A stretch of 64,000 bases of DNA, from positions 124,001 through 188,000 of the forward strand of contig JAEWZH010000014.1 in assembly GCA_023395395.1 (NCBI GenBank). Direction: 5' to 3'. The position numbers were made by a program, and so were the translations under genes. The notes under the pieces are model-generated. The model saw only the letters and a program-made list of their open reading frames with translations. It did no database searches and was not told the origin of the DNA. The stretch comes from Bacteroidota bacterium. Its GTDB lineage: Bacteria; Bacteroidota; Bacteroidia; Bacteroidales; Porphyromonadaceae. Each line of letters opens with the position of its first letter. Position 1 is the stretch's first letter. Below are positions 1-9,004 of the stretch, in pieces.

Positions 1-249
1 ATCCTCGACATCCAGGATCTTCGCACCAGCAAGCGCATTGACTTCGTTGGAGGTATCCGTGGACTTGGAGAGCTCAAGCGTCGTGTAGATAGTGGCGAGA
101 TGGTAGCTGCTCTAGCGCTCTACCCTGTGACGATGAAGCAGCTTATCGACATCGCCGATAGTGGCAATATCATGCCTCCTAAGACTACTTGGTTTGAGCC
201 TAAGCTCCGCTCTGGTCTCGTAATTCACTCTCTCGAAGAAGAGAAGTAG
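1..249 (+). CDS. DUF1015 family protein, C-terminal fragment (5' end outside window)
   Basis: An open frame runs from base 1 to a TAG stop at 247-249 and encodes the last 82 residues of a protein. The visible part holds the segments IRGLGELKRRVDSGEMVA and MPPKTTWFEPKLRSGLVIH. The 'IMPPKxTWFEPKLRSGL' tail is characteristic of the DUF1015 family, whose members often lie next to serA/serC in Bacteroidales. The family's biochemical role is unknown to me. The start codon and most of the protein lie upstream of the window, so its operon context cannot be judged. The next gene, aspA, has its own promoter-like sequence, so the two need not be co-transcribed. Confidence 0.8.
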   Translation: MLDIQDLRTSKRIDFVGGIRGLGELKRRVDSGEMVAALALYPVTMKQLIDIADSGNIMPPKTTWFEPKLRSGLVIHSLEEEK

Positions 250-281
250 GTCTACAAACAATAAGGAAAGGGGTACTTCTA

Positions 282-319
282 TTCACATTTGTGAAAGAAG
301 TGCCTGCTTTCTACATTTA
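282..319 (+). promoter_or_regulatory. Predicted aspA promoter overlapped by a 14-bp palindrome
   Basis: TTTG at 288-291 is followed after 20 bp by TACATTTA at 312-319. This matches the Bacteroidetes sigma-ABfr form TTTG-N19/21-TAnnTTTG with one mismatch. The perfect inverted repeat TTCACATTTGTGAA (282-295) covers the -33 element, which is where a repressor or activator site would be expected. The half-sites are TCACA-N4-TGTGA in orientation, so this is not a classical CRP site (TGTGA-N6-TCACA). Confidence 0.5.
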
Positions 320-336
320 TAACCTTTATACTATTT

Positions 337-1770
337 ATGTCACAAAAGAAAAGAATTGAGAGTGACCTACTCGGAGAGGTGGAACTCTCTAATGAACATC
401 TATATGGTGTGCAAACAGCACGAGCTATCGACAACTTCGACTTCTCTCCTTTCAAGATCAACAACTATCCATACTTCGTAGAAGGGCTTGCTCTTACCAA
501 GAAGGGCGCAGCTATCGCCAATCATGAACTTGGTTTACTCACCGACCAGCAGGCAGAGGCTATCATTCAAGCTTGCGATGAAATCCTAGAAGGCAAACAC
601 CACGAGCACTTTGTGGTAGATATGTTCCAGGGCGGTGCCGGCACTTCTACCAATATGAATGCCAACGAGGTTATCACCAATCGTGCGCTCGAAATCATGG
701 GGTATGAGCGTGGTGATTATAAGACCCTTAGCCCAAATGACCACACTAATCTTTCACAGTCTACCAACGACGCATACCCGACAGCCATCCACCTAGGTCT
801 ATACCGTACCTACCTTGAAATGATTCCACATATCGAGGATCTAACCAAGAGTTTGCGCAAGAAAGGTGAGGAGTTTAAGGATATAATCAAAATGGGGCGT
901 ACCCAGCTACAGGACGCAGTTCCTATGACGCTTGGACAGACCTTCAACGCATTCGCCTCTATCCTTGAGCACGAGATACCCAACCTAAAGCACGCAGCCG
1001 ATCAGCTATTGGTCAATAATATGGGGTCTACTGCTATTGGGACAGGTATCTGCTCCGTTCCGGGCTATCGCGAGGCTTGTGCAAAGGCTCTTAGCAAGAT
1101 TACTGGATGGAATGTCACCGTAGCTGATGATATGGTTGCTGCCACCTCAGATACCTCCCACATGATTGGTTACTCAAGTGCGCTTCGACGAATTGCAGTC
1201 AAGCTAAGTAAAATATCCAACGACCTGCGTCTCATTTCTAGTGGACCTCGCGCTGGCCTTGGAGAGATCAATCTACCAGCTCGTCAGCCGGGCTCCAGCA
1301 TTATGCCTGGGAAAGTCAATCCGGTAATCCCAGAGGTGGTTACTCAGGTAGCTATGAAGGTAATTGGCAATGATATCTGTGTAACCATGGCGGGTGAAGC
1401 GTCCCAAATGGAGCTCAACGCTATGGAGCCGATAATGGCACAGTGCTGTTTTGAAAGTTCGCACATCCTTGTGCAAGCGATGGACACCCTACGTATTCTA
1501 TGCATTGATGGCATCACTGCCAATCCAAAAGCAACAGAGGAAAACGTGCACAATAGTATCGGTGTCGTTACTGCACTCAATCCATACATCGGTTACAAGA
1601 ATTCTACCAAGATTGCTAAAGAGGCGATGGCTACAGGTCGTGGTATCGTAGAGATTGTACTTGAGAAAGGTATCCTGTCTCAGGAGCAGCTAGACGAAAT
1701 CCTTGCCCCCAAAAATCTCATCCAGCCTGTCAGGCTCAATATCAAACCGCTAAAAGACTTCGAGGACTAA
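337..1770 (+). CDS. aspA: Aspartate ammonia-lyase (aspartase)
   Basis: Converts L-aspartate to fumarate and ammonia in the cytoplasm, feeding fumarate respiration or succinate formation in amino-acid-fermenting Bacteroidales. The 477-residue length is normal for the family. The fumarase/aspartase signature GSSIMPGKVNP begins at residue 319 and contains the flexible-loop catalytic serine. The N-terminus (ESDLLGEVELSNEHLYGVQTAR) and the GTSTNMNANEVITNRA and TNDAYPT segments are typical of AspA. Class II fumarase is the main alternative. The 'GxxxxSNEHLYGVQT' opening and the IPEVVTQV wording after the signature favour aspartase. It is a single-gene unit with a predicted promoter at 282-319 and a strong hairpin terminator 25 bp after the stop. 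Confidence 0.93.
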   Translation: MSQKKRIESDLLGEVELSNEHLYGVQTARAIDNFDFSPFKINNYPYFVEGLALTKKGAAIANHELGLLTDQQAEAIIQACDEILEGKHHEHFVVDMFQGGAGTSTNMNANEVITNRALEIMGYERGDYKTLSPNDHTNLSQSTNDAYPTAIHLGLYRTYLEMIPHIEDLTKSLRKKGEEFKDIIKMGRTQLQDAVPMTLGQTFNAFASILEHEIPNLKHAADQLLVNNMGSTAIGTGICSVPGYREACAKALSKITGWNVTVADDMVAATSDTSHMIGYSSALRRIAVKLSKISNDLRLISSGPRAGLGEINLPARQPGSSIMPGKVNPVIPEVVTQVAMKVIGNDICVTMAGEASQMELNAMEPIMAQCCFESSHILVQAMDTLRILCIDGITANPKATEENVHNSIGVVTALNPYIGYKNSTKIAKEAMATGRGIVEIVLEKGILSQEQLDEILAPKNLIQPVRLNIKPLKDFED

Positions 1771-1794
1771 ATTCTCCTCTCATATCTTCAAATT

Positions 1795-1828
1795 AAAAGC
1801 TTCTCCACCGAAATGGGGAAGCTTTTTT
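1795..1828 (+). terminator. Rho-independent terminator after aspA
   Basis: A 12-bp stem (1795-1806 with 1815-1826, one G-T pair) closes an 8-nt loop and ends in a run of six T (1823-1828). Confidence 0.85.
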
Positions 1829-1860
1829 ATTCTCATCTACTTTTCGCACGGGAATTTTAG

Positions 1861-1868
1861 TAGTTTTG
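1861..1868 (+). promoter_or_regulatory. Predicted -7 element for uvrA
   Basis: TAGTTTTG matches TAnnTTTG exactly and lies 40 bp before the uvrA ATG. No good TTTG -33 element sits at the expected spacing, so only the -7 box is supported. Confidence 0.4.
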
Positions 1869-1908
1869 TATCATTAATTTGGTGCTGAGTCGCAAGGAAA
1901 AGATATAG

Positions 1909-4737
1909 ATGAGCGAAATCGTATTGAAAGGGGTGAGGGTCAATAACCTCAAAGGGGTATCACTTGAGATACCTCGAAATCAGTTGGTCGTAATATCGGG
2001 ATTGAGTGGTAGTGGTAAGACGTCGCTTGCCTTTGATACTCTCTATGCCGAGGGGCAAAGACGCTATGTCGAGAGTCTGAGCGTATATGCCCGACAATTT
2101 GTCAGCAAAATGGCGAAGCCCGAGTCCGATGTCATCACAGGTATTCCGCCAGCTATTGCCATCCAACAAAGGAAATTCAACAAAAGCCCTCGTTCCACCG
2201 TCGGCACAGTCACCGAGGTCTACGACTATCTCCGCATGCTCTTTGCCCGCATTGGTCATACCATCAGTCCTGTGAGTGGAAAAGAAGTGATTAGACATAC
2301 CATCAATGATGTCGTTGCTTTTGTCAATTCACTTCCAGAAGGGACGAAATATATCGTTTGTGCACCGATAAGTGTCCCACGAGAGCGTCCCCTCTTGGAT
2401 CACTTACAGCTACAGCTTGCCAATGGCTTTAGTCGAATATTAAAGGAGGATGGTAGTGTTGTCCGCATCCAAGATCTATTGGAGGATAAGGGACTAAATA
2501 AGATGAAGAAAAGCGGAATGCACTTAGTCATCGATCGTCTCGTAGTACAGCCCGACAACGATGCCACCAATAATAGGTTGGGCAACTCAGTTGAGACCGC
2601 TTTTTTTGAAGGGAGAGGCTCTGCACTCATCAAATTTGATGGAGGTGAAGAGCTCTTTAGCGATCGCTTCGAGCTAGACGGCATTACTTTTGAAGAGCCG
2701 ACTGACAAGCTATTTAGCTTTAATAGTTCTGCTGGTGCTTGCCCCACTTGCGAGGGCTACAGCCAGGTAATGGGCATTGACGAAGATCTCGTGATACAAA
2801 ATAAACGTCTATCTCTGTATGAGGAGTGTGTGGTACCTTGGCGAGGAGAAAAGATGAGCGAGTGGCAAAAGGACTTCATAATGAAGACAGAGAAAAAAGG
2901 CTTCCCTATCCACCGCCCTTATATGGAGCTAACGGAAGAAGAGAAAGATCTCCTCTGGAATGGCAATGGACTTCCTGCACATGGCTACAGTAGAGAAAAG
3001 ATATACGGCATCAATGATTTCTTTGAGTATGTAGAGCAGCGACAATACAAGATGCACTACCGCATCATGCTAGCGCGCTACCGAGGTCGTTCGCTCTGCC
3101 CTACTTGCAAGGGGAAGAGGCTCCGCAAAGAGGCTCTCTATGTACAGATTGGGGGCAAGGATATCTCCGAGTTAGTGGTTCTCCCGATCTCAGACCTTAG
3201 GGTTTGGTTGGAGCAGCTGCAGCTCAACGAGCACGACCAGTTGGTAGGGAAGCGGCTCTTGGACGAATTGAAATACCGTGTAGGATTTCTCGATGAGATC
3301 GGTCTCGGCTACCTCACGCTCGACCGAGTGGCAGGCACACTATCTGGAGGAGAAGGACAACGTATTCAGCTGGCGACTTCGCTTGGTGGCGGATTGATAG
3401 GGACTCTGTATATCCTAGACGAACCGAGTATCGGGCTACACGCCAGAGACACACACCTCTTGATAGACATCATGAAGGAGCTACGGGATATGGGGAATAC
3501 CGTAGTCGTTGTAGAGCATGATGAAGAGGTAATCCGTTCGGCTGATTTGGTGATTGACATAGGACCAGAGGCTGGTATCGGTGGTGGGGAGGTGGTTTGG
3601 CTGGGGAGTCCCACGAAGCTTCCAAAGAAGTCCAATAGTTACACCGTGGAATACCTCTCGGGGAGAAAGAGTATCCCTTGGCCAAAGAAACGTCGAGTGT
3701 CCAAGAGCGGTATCACCGTCAAGGGTGCCTACAAACACAACCTCAAAGGAATAGATGTCACATTTCCCCTAGGTATAATCACGGTGGTGACGGGCGTAAG
3801 TGGTTCGGGCAAGAGTACTTTGGTCAAGGAGATCTTCTACGAAGGGGTCGAACGCCTCATAGATCACTCCCCGCTCACCAAAATTGCTTGCGAAGGAATT
3901 ACTGGTAGCATCTCGGCCGTGAAGCGTGTGGAGTATGTAGACCAAGACTCGCTCGGCGTCTCCACTCGCTCCAATCCAGTGACCTACATAGGGGTATATG
4001 ATGATATTCGCCGACTGATGGCGAACCAGCAATTAGCTCGTCAGCTCGGTTTCACCCATCAGTATTTCTCGTTTAATACCGAGGGAGGACGCTGCGAGAC
4101 CTGTCGTGGGGAGGGCGTCATCACCATTGAGATGCAGTTCATGGCTGATATGACCATCACATGCGATGAATGCCACGGAAAGCGCTTCAATGAGGAGGTT
4201 CTTGAGGTCTCTTTTCACGACAAAAATATTGCTGATATACTCCAGCTCTCTGTAGACGAAGCCATCTCTTTCTTTGGGCAGTACACCCAAGAAACCAACT
4301 ATGCCATCAAGATCATAGAGGGTCTGCAAGTCCTTTCTGATGTGGGGCTCGGCTATATCAAGTTAGGACAGAGCTCTAGCACCCTCTCGGGAGGAGAAAG
4401 CCAGCGAGTCAAGCTCGCTTCGCACCTGATGGACAAGGGGAAAAAGCCTACTCTTTTTATATTTGACGAGCCGACTACAGGGCTCCATATCCACGATATC
4501 AATGTACTGATGCACTCCTTCCAAGCACTAATCGCTCATGGTCATACGGTGGTAATCGTCGAACACAATATGGAAGTCATCAAGTGCGCTGACTATATTA
4601 TCGATCTCGGTCCTGAAGGAGGAGAAAAGGGCGGTAACCTGGTGTACCAAGGGACACCGGAGGGACTGATGGAGGTCAAGGAGAGTTATACTGGGCGCTT
4701 CCTCAAAGAAAAGTACGAGCAAGACCACAAGAGATGA
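1909..4737 (+). CDS. uvrA: UvrA-type excinuclease ATPase (paralogue lacking the first zinc module)
   Basis: A DNA damage-recognition ATPase of the UvrABC nucleotide-excision repair family, 942 residues as in E. coli UvrA. Two ABC modules are visible. Walker A GLSGSGKTSLA is near residue 32 and a second, GVSGSGKSTL, near residue 630. The signatures LSGGEGQRIQLA and LSGGESQRVKLA are each followed by a DEP Walker B. The C-terminal zinc module is intact (CETCRGEGV ... CDECHGKRF), as is the SLCPTCKGKRLRKEA cluster. The first-module cysteines of canonical UvrA are replaced: CPxCG positions read as SPVSGK and FSDRF, with only the trailing CPTC kept. This marks it as a divergent paralogue, and a canonical uvrA may lie elsewhere. 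The stop overlaps the next start (ATGA). Confidence 0.9.
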   Translation: MSEIVLKGVRVNNLKGVSLEIPRNQLVVISGLSGSGKTSLAFDTLYAEGQRRYVESLSVYARQFVSKMAKPESDVITGIPPAIAIQQRKFNKSPRSTVGTVTEVYDYLRMLFARIGHTISPVSGKEVIRHTINDVVAFVNSLPEGTKYIVCAPISVPRERPLLDHLQLQLANGFSRILKEDGSVVRIQDLLEDKGLNKMKKSGMHLVIDRLVVQPDNDATNNRLGNSVETAFFEGRGSALIKFDGGEELFSDRFELDGITFEEPTDKLFSFNSSAGACPTCEGYSQVMGIDEDLVIQNKRLSLYEECVVPWRGEKMSEWQKDFIMKTEKKGFPIHRPYMELTEEEKDLLWNGNGLPAHGYSREKIYGINDFFEYVEQRQYKMHYRIMLARYRGRSLCPTCKGKRLRKEALYVQIGGKDISELVVLPISDLRVWLEQLQLNEHDQLVGKRLLDELKYRVGFLDEIGLGYLTLDRVAGTLSGGEGQRIQLATSLGGGLIGTLYILDEPSIGLHARDTHLLIDIMKELRDMGNTVVVVEHDEEVIRSADLVIDIGPEAGIGGGEVVWLGSPTKLPKKSNSYTVEYLSGRKSIPWPKKRRVSKSGITVKGAYKHNLKGIDVTFPLGIITVVTGVSGSGKSTLVKEIFYEGVERLIDHSPLTKIACEGITGSISAVKRVEYVDQDSLGVSTRSNPVTYIGVYDDIRRLMANQQLARQLGFTHQYFSFNTEGGRCETCRGEGVITIEMQFMADMTITCDECHGKRFNEEVLEVSFHDKNIADILQLSVDEAISFFGQYTQETNYAIKIIEGLQVLSDVGLGYIKLGQSSSTLSGGESQRVKLASHLMDKGKKPTLFIFDEPTTGLHIHDINVLMHSFQALIAHGHTVVIVEHNMEVIKCADYIIDLGPEGGEKGGNLVYQGTPEGLMEVKESYTGRFLKEKYEQDHKR

Positions 4738-5993
4738 TACCAGAGCGCTACCTCCACTACATTTGGGCAAATAGACTCTACAATAGAATTTCTCTTAAAG
4801 GCGAACCGGTCGAAGTGGTAGAGGTGGGGCAGCCTAATAGCCATGATGGTCCCGACTTTGAATTGGCTCGGGTACGCTATGGAGGCGTTGAGTGGGCAGG
4901 ATCTATAGAGATACATAGAAAATCCTCTGACTGGCAGGAGCACAGACATCAGGAAGACCCCCGATATACCTCAGTCGTACTTCATGTCGTACTTGAGGAG
5001 AATCTCCCCATTAGAGACCTAGATGAACGCCAGGTACCGACAGCCATCATGGAGGTGTCGCCATTGGTGATCGATAGTCTAAACCAATTAACCGTAAGCA
5101 ACCAAAGTCTCCGCTGTATGCCCGACATCCTCCAAATGGGAAGTGAGCAGTTTCTAGACACGGCATTAGAGTTATTACCGCAGAGGATAGAAGAAAAGCT
5201 ATCGCTCCTACATGCGAGATCCGATAGCGACCACTTCAACTCTATCTTTTTCCTCACCCTAATGCGATATGTAGGTGCGCATCAAAACAACGAACCGATG
5301 GAGTCCATCGCTCGCTCCCTACCCTATCAGTATCTGAAAAAGCACGCCTCAGACCCGACTGCCCTCGAAGCGATGCTTCTGGGACAAGCAGGATTGCTCA
5401 ATGAGGTACCGCATGACGAATATGAAGCGATGCTACTTGCCGAATATCAATTTTATCGGCAGAAGTTTTCCCTCACCCCATTACCCAAGGAGAGTTTTCG
5501 CTACCTTCGTCTACGTCCTGCAGCTTTCCCCGCACGTATGCTGGGGATTGTGGCACAGATTATCCATCACGAAGAAGAGTTGCTCAGTGCGATTACTCAA
5601 TTAGATCATAGAACGATTGTACACCGGCTTACTGTAAAGCCCTCTGAATATTGGCAAAACCACCTCGACTTTGGCAGACCGCTAAAGAAGTCCCTCGGTG
5701 GTATCGGAGAGAATAATCTTCGTAGTCTCATCATCAATGCTATTATCCCTACCGTCTACTACTATGCACAGCAGACTGGAGATAGGATGCTAGCACAAAG
5801 AGCGATAGATTGGTTCTTCAGGCTACCTCCTGAATCCAATCAATACGTCAAATTATTTACCCAACACGGCATCCATCCTCGGTATGCCGGTGATACCCAA
5901 GCACTCCTACAGCTCTACCACCGCTATTGCCAGCCCATCGATTGTCTCCATTGCCCTATTGCTATCGCTCACTTCCGTACACTCCGTAAGTAA
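4734..5993 (+). CDS. DUF2851 family protein
   Basis: A 419-residue protein recognised as DUF2851 from its opening (ERYLHYIWANRLYN), the SHDGPDFELARVRYGGVEWAGSIEIH block and the DWQEHRHQEDPRYTSVVLHVV block. The C-terminus has a four-residue-spaced cysteine pair (DCLHCPIA). The family occurs mostly in Bacteroidetes and has no established reaction. The N-terminal 'NxHDGPDF...W.GSIEIH...DW..H.H..D..Y..V.LHVV' pattern, rich in acidic residues and histidines, looks like a nuclease-type metal centre, but that is inference. The start overlaps uvrA by 4 bp, so the two are translationally coupled, which links it loosely to DNA repair. Confidence 0.8.
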   Translation: MIPERYLHYIWANRLYNRISLKGEPVEVVEVGQPNSHDGPDFELARVRYGGVEWAGSIEIHRKSSDWQEHRHQEDPRYTSVVLHVVLEENLPIRDLDERQVPTAIMEVSPLVIDSLNQLTVSNQSLRCMPDILQMGSEQFLDTALELLPQRIEEKLSLLHARSDSDHFNSIFFLTLMRYVGAHQNNEPMESIARSLPYQYLKKHASDPTALEAMLLGQAGLLNEVPHDEYEAMLLAEYQFYRQKFSLTPLPKESFRYLRLRPAAFPARMLGIVAQIIHHEEELLSAITQLDHRTIVHRLTVKPSEYWQNHLDFGRPLKKSLGGIGENNLRSLIINAIIPTVYYYAQQTGDRMLAQRAIDWFFRLPPESNQYVKLFTQHGIHPRYAGDTQALLQLYHRYCQPIDCLHCPIAIAHFRTLRK

Positions 5994-6010
5994 ATCAATC
6001 TCGAAGAGAC

Positions 6011-6064
6011 ACAATAAATAAAGGGTGTGTCCGTATTAAATTGGACACGCCCTTTATTTATTGT
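6011..6064. terminator. Bidirectional terminator between convergent genes
   Basis: Arms 6011-6032 and 6043-6064 form a 22-bp stem with one G-T pair and a 10-nt loop. A/T-rich ends on both sides give a T-run in either direction. It separates DUF2851 (+) from the outer-membrane protein gene (-). Confidence 0.85.
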
Positions 6065-6074
6065 GGTATGTGAC

Positions 6075-6749
6075 TTAACGTGTCATCAGCACAACACCGA
6101 TCATTGGCATTACGACAGAATTACTTTCCTTATTTCCGAAGTTTGAAAAATAGGAGCTAGGACTAATATCCTTGCTTTCTCCAGACCATTTACCTAACAT
6201 GAGAGCATTAATAGAACCCTTTAGACCAATTGAAAGACGGCTGGTAACAAACAACGATGCTGATGCTCCCAAAGAAAATCCGAAACCATTGCCATACGCC
6301 TTCGTAGCAATCTCTTGCTCATTCCCTTTCAGCTCATGGTCATTTCGGACGTAGCCAATCGAAGCAGTAAAACGAGCCAACCATGCCTCCTTAGGTAATG
6401 AATATGAGTACCCCAATCCGATGTAATTCAACGTCTGCTTATTCACACTATTAAGTTGGTTAAGTGGACGAATATTTCCACCTCCCCAATAATCAACCCC
6501 AAGCGAATGATTGTTATTGATCTTGTACATAATTTCAGAGCTCACAATATGCATTGGAGACTGGAATTGATCCACAAATCTCAAACCATAGGGAGAGAGA
6601 TTTCCTACGGGATAACCTCTTAAAACACCCAACTCCACTTCAATCGGCAGTCCTTGCTTCCTCTGTGTCTGAGCAGACGCAAGTGTTGGTATAAAAGCTG
6701 AGAGAATAACAATTAGTACAGATTTTACAATCAAAGTTTTCCTTTTCAT
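6075..6749 (-). CDS. Small outer-membrane beta-barrel protein
   Basis: A 224-residue protein with a signal peptide ending in ASAQ (cleavage near residue 26). The rest is alternating aromatic and polar segments typical of a small porin-like barrel (NYIGLGYSYSL, ARFTASIGYVR, GFGFSLGASASLFV, LSIGLKGSINALM). The last strand, VVMPMIGVVLMTR, is short and hydrophobic, although it does not end in the usual C-terminal aromatic. The pattern resembles PF13505-type OmpW/OmpX-like barrels of Bacteroidetes, but no specific family is recognised and no ligand can be inferred. It stands alone, convergent with DUF2851, and a large AT-rich gap lies upstream. Confidence 0.65.
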   Translation of the reverse strand: MKRKTLIVKSVLIVILSAFIPTLASAQTQRKQGLPIEVELGVLRGYPVGNLSPYGLRFVDQFQSPMHIVSSEIMYKINNNHSLGVDYWGGGNIRPLNQLNSVNKQTLNYIGLGYSYSLPKEAWLARFTASIGYVRNDHELKGNEQEIATKAYGNGFGFSLGASASLFVTSRLSIGLKGSINALMLGKWSGESKDISPSSYFSNFGNKESNSVVMPMIGVVLMTR

Positions 6750-7173
6750 ACGTAAAATATTGGTTAAACAAAATGCCCCACTTAGGCATGCACAATGTTA
6801 CAAAAAAAATATTACAAAAAAAAAATAAATGCGAACTTTAACATTTGACACATCTTTTTGGCACATCTTATTATCAAGTGTAATATTCTTAATTTAAATA
6901 ATAAACCTCGTATAGTATCCTATAATTGAGCTTCTTTCCTAGTCTACTTGTTCCAGTCATAAGCGCAATTGTATTCGACATATAGTATAGATTGTCTTTG
7001 ACTGTTCTATACCGAGTGTATCATTAACTAGAACCATATTTCCAAGTTGTAAATGGAACACAATATTAAATCTCAAGAATATGACATTTTTTTTGTAACT
7101 TCGCAGGGAGTAGTATACTATTACAAACAAAAATTGAAATTCAAAACAACTAATAGATTTATCGAAACAAGCG
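6750..7173. other. AT-rich divergent intergenic region with candidate promoters
   Basis: No gene is supported here. A candidate minus-strand -7 box (TAACATTG, 6793-6800) serves the barrel gene, and a plus-strand -7 box (TAACTTCG, 7096-7103) serves sppA. Both are preceded by the same string, a run of eight T followed by GTAAC, which is found again just upstream on the minus side. The rest is low-complexity A/T with no strong hairpin. An antisense frame covering 6957-7409 is judged a shadow. Confidence 0.4.
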
Positions 7174-8997
7174 ATGAAAGATTTTCTTAAGATGGTATTT
7201 GGTTCTTGCCTGGGTGTAATCCTAGCAAGTGTCGTGGTTTTCTTTATTTTCTTTAGCATGCTTTCCTCTGCCATTGGTGGAGTGATGGAGAACTTTAAAG
7301 ATAATAAAGAGGTGAAGAAGGTGGATAGAGAGAGTGTATTGCTTCTTGATCTTAATGGGGCTGTAAATGATACAGCCATTACAGATCCTTTTTCAGACGT
7401 ATTCGGCAAGGATCAGAAAACCTTTACTCTACCGGAAATTCTTAAAGCTATCGAAGTCGCACGTGACAATTCGGATATCGAAGCTATAGTACTCAATCTT
7501 GAAAATGCAGGGATCAACTATGCAAATGCTAGAGAGCTTAGAGATGCCTTGAAGTACTTCCAGGAAAGTGGTAAGAAGGTTTACGCCTTCTCTGACCACT
7601 ACAGTTTCCTCAACTACTATATAAGTAGCGTGGCCGATGAGGTGATTGGTGGTCCTGAAGGGTCACTTTATATTTCTGGTATCACTTACAATACTCTCTT
7701 CACCAAGGGTCTACTCGAAAAGCTGGGCATAGATATACAAGTCTTCAAGGTAGGGACGTTTAAGAGTGCGGTGGAGCCATTTACCATGGACAAGATGAGT
7801 GATGCTAATCGCCTACAAGTGATGGAGTACATCAATGGTCTATGGCAAGGAACCACCACCGAGATGGCGGAAAGCCGTGGCATAGGCACTGGTATATTCC
7901 AGAGCTTTGCGGACGAAGCACGCTTCCTAGACAAAGCAATCGTAGCTAAGGACTTGGGATTGCTGGACACTCTTGTGTATCGTATAGATCTGGACAAAGT
8001 CCTTGCGCGGAAGATTTACAATGATGAGAGTACGGAGATCAACTACCTACGTGTGGGCGACCTATTACCTCATTACAAAAATAGTGGTAGCGACAATGGC
8101 ATTGCAGTGATCTACGCTGAAGGAAATATCGTGGTGGGTACTGGGAATGACGAAGAAGATTATTTCTCCTCACAAGCACTCATCAACGAAAAGGTGGTAA
8201 AACAGCTTAGAGAAGCTGCGGAGAATGACGATATCAAAGCTGTAGTAATGCGCGTAAACTCCGGTGGTGGTGCGGTAACAACTTCCGAACTAATCTGCCA
8301 CGAGGTGGAGTTATTGAAGCAGAAGAAACCGATTGTTATCTCTATGGGCGACTATGCAGCATCAGGAGGGTATTATATCTCATCCCATGCCTCTAAGATT
8401 GTAGCTAACCCTTATACGCTCACCGGTTCGATTGGTATTTTTGGAATGATCCCAAACTTCAAGGGCACCATGCAGAAGCTGGGACTCAAGCAAGAAACGC
8501 TCTCGACTTCTGAAACTGGCACTTTCAATGGTACCGATCGTATGACTGGCAAGCTAGCTGAGGGCATGCAAAGAGCTATCGAGCGTGGGTATGACGAATT
8601 TACAGGTCGTGTAGCCACAGGTCGTGGTATCACCAAGGCTCAAGTCGATTCTATCGGACAAGGTCGCATCTGGCTAGGCAATAAGGCGATGGAGCTAGGG
8701 CTCGTGGATATGATGGGGGGGCTCAATACTGCTATCCAAGAGGCTGCTCGACTGGCTGAACTTGATAACTATCGTGTGATGGAAATCAAGGAAGATAAGG
8801 ACTGGTTTAAGGATCTTTTCGGGTTTAGCCTTCCAAGGGCGGCTAAGCTAATGATGATGACCCAAGAGGAACGTATCATGCTTCGTGCAGAGAGCTATAT
8901 CAAGCAGTTCTCGGGAATACAGGCATTGCCTCCTTATGACATCACTGCGGTTGGGGAGGCTGCTCGTGAGACGAAGCCTTTTTTATCACTGAAGTAA
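7174..8997 (+). CDS. sppA: Signal peptide peptidase SppA, 67K type
   Basis: A membrane-anchored serine protease that degrades cleaved signal peptides. The 607-residue length fits the long, two-domain SppA form. One N-terminal transmembrane segment (about residues 5-28) is followed by a tandem ClpP-like fold. The catalytic dyad is visible: K197 in VGTFKSAVEPF and S397 in GDYAASGGYYIS, at the spacing known for E. coli SppA (K209/S409). The segment NPYTLTGSIGIFGMIPNFKG completes the family signature. The next gene, lpxK, begins 7 bp after the stop, an order common in Bacteroidales. A -7-like TAACTTCG lies about 70 bp upstream of the start. Confidence 0.92.
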   Translation: MKDFLKMVFGSCLGVILASVVVFFIFFSMLSSAIGGVMENFKDNKEVKKVDRESVLLLDLNGAVNDTAITDPFSDVFGKDQKTFTLPEILKAIEVARDNSDIEAIVLNLENAGINYANARELRDALKYFQESGKKVYAFSDHYSFLNYYISSVADEVIGGPEGSLYISGITYNTLFTKGLLEKLGIDIQVFKVGTFKSAVEPFTMDKMSDANRLQVMEYINGLWQGTTTEMAESRGIGTGIFQSFADEARFLDKAIVAKDLGLLDTLVYRIDLDKVLARKIYNDESTEINYLRVGDLLPHYKNSGSDNGIAVIYAEGNIVVGTGNDEEDYFSSQALINEKVVKQLREAAENDDIKAVVMRVNSGGGAVTTSELICHEVELLKQKKPIVISMGDYAASGGYYISSHASKIVANPYTLTGSIGIFGMIPNFKGTMQKLGLKQETLSTSETGTFNGTDRMTGKLAEGMQRAIERGYDEFTGRVATGRGITKAQVDSIGQGRIWLGNKAMELGLVDMMGGLNTAIQEAARLAELDNYRVMEIKEDKDWFKDLFGFSLPRAAKLMMMTQEERIMLRAESYIKQFSGIQALPPYDITAVGEAARETKPFLSLK

Positions 8998-9004
8998 TCT
9001 TAGA

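Noticed and set aside
282..295. Classical CRP site upstream of aspA
   Set aside because: Half-sites are in the opposite orientation and spacing (TCACA then TGTGA) to the CRP consensus, so only an unspecified operator is proposed.
6957..7409. 150-residue minus-strand frame over the sppA start
   Set aside because: It is antisense to a clear sppA coding region and its predicted promoter. It has a Ser/Thr/Phe-rich shadow composition and no recognisable domain.
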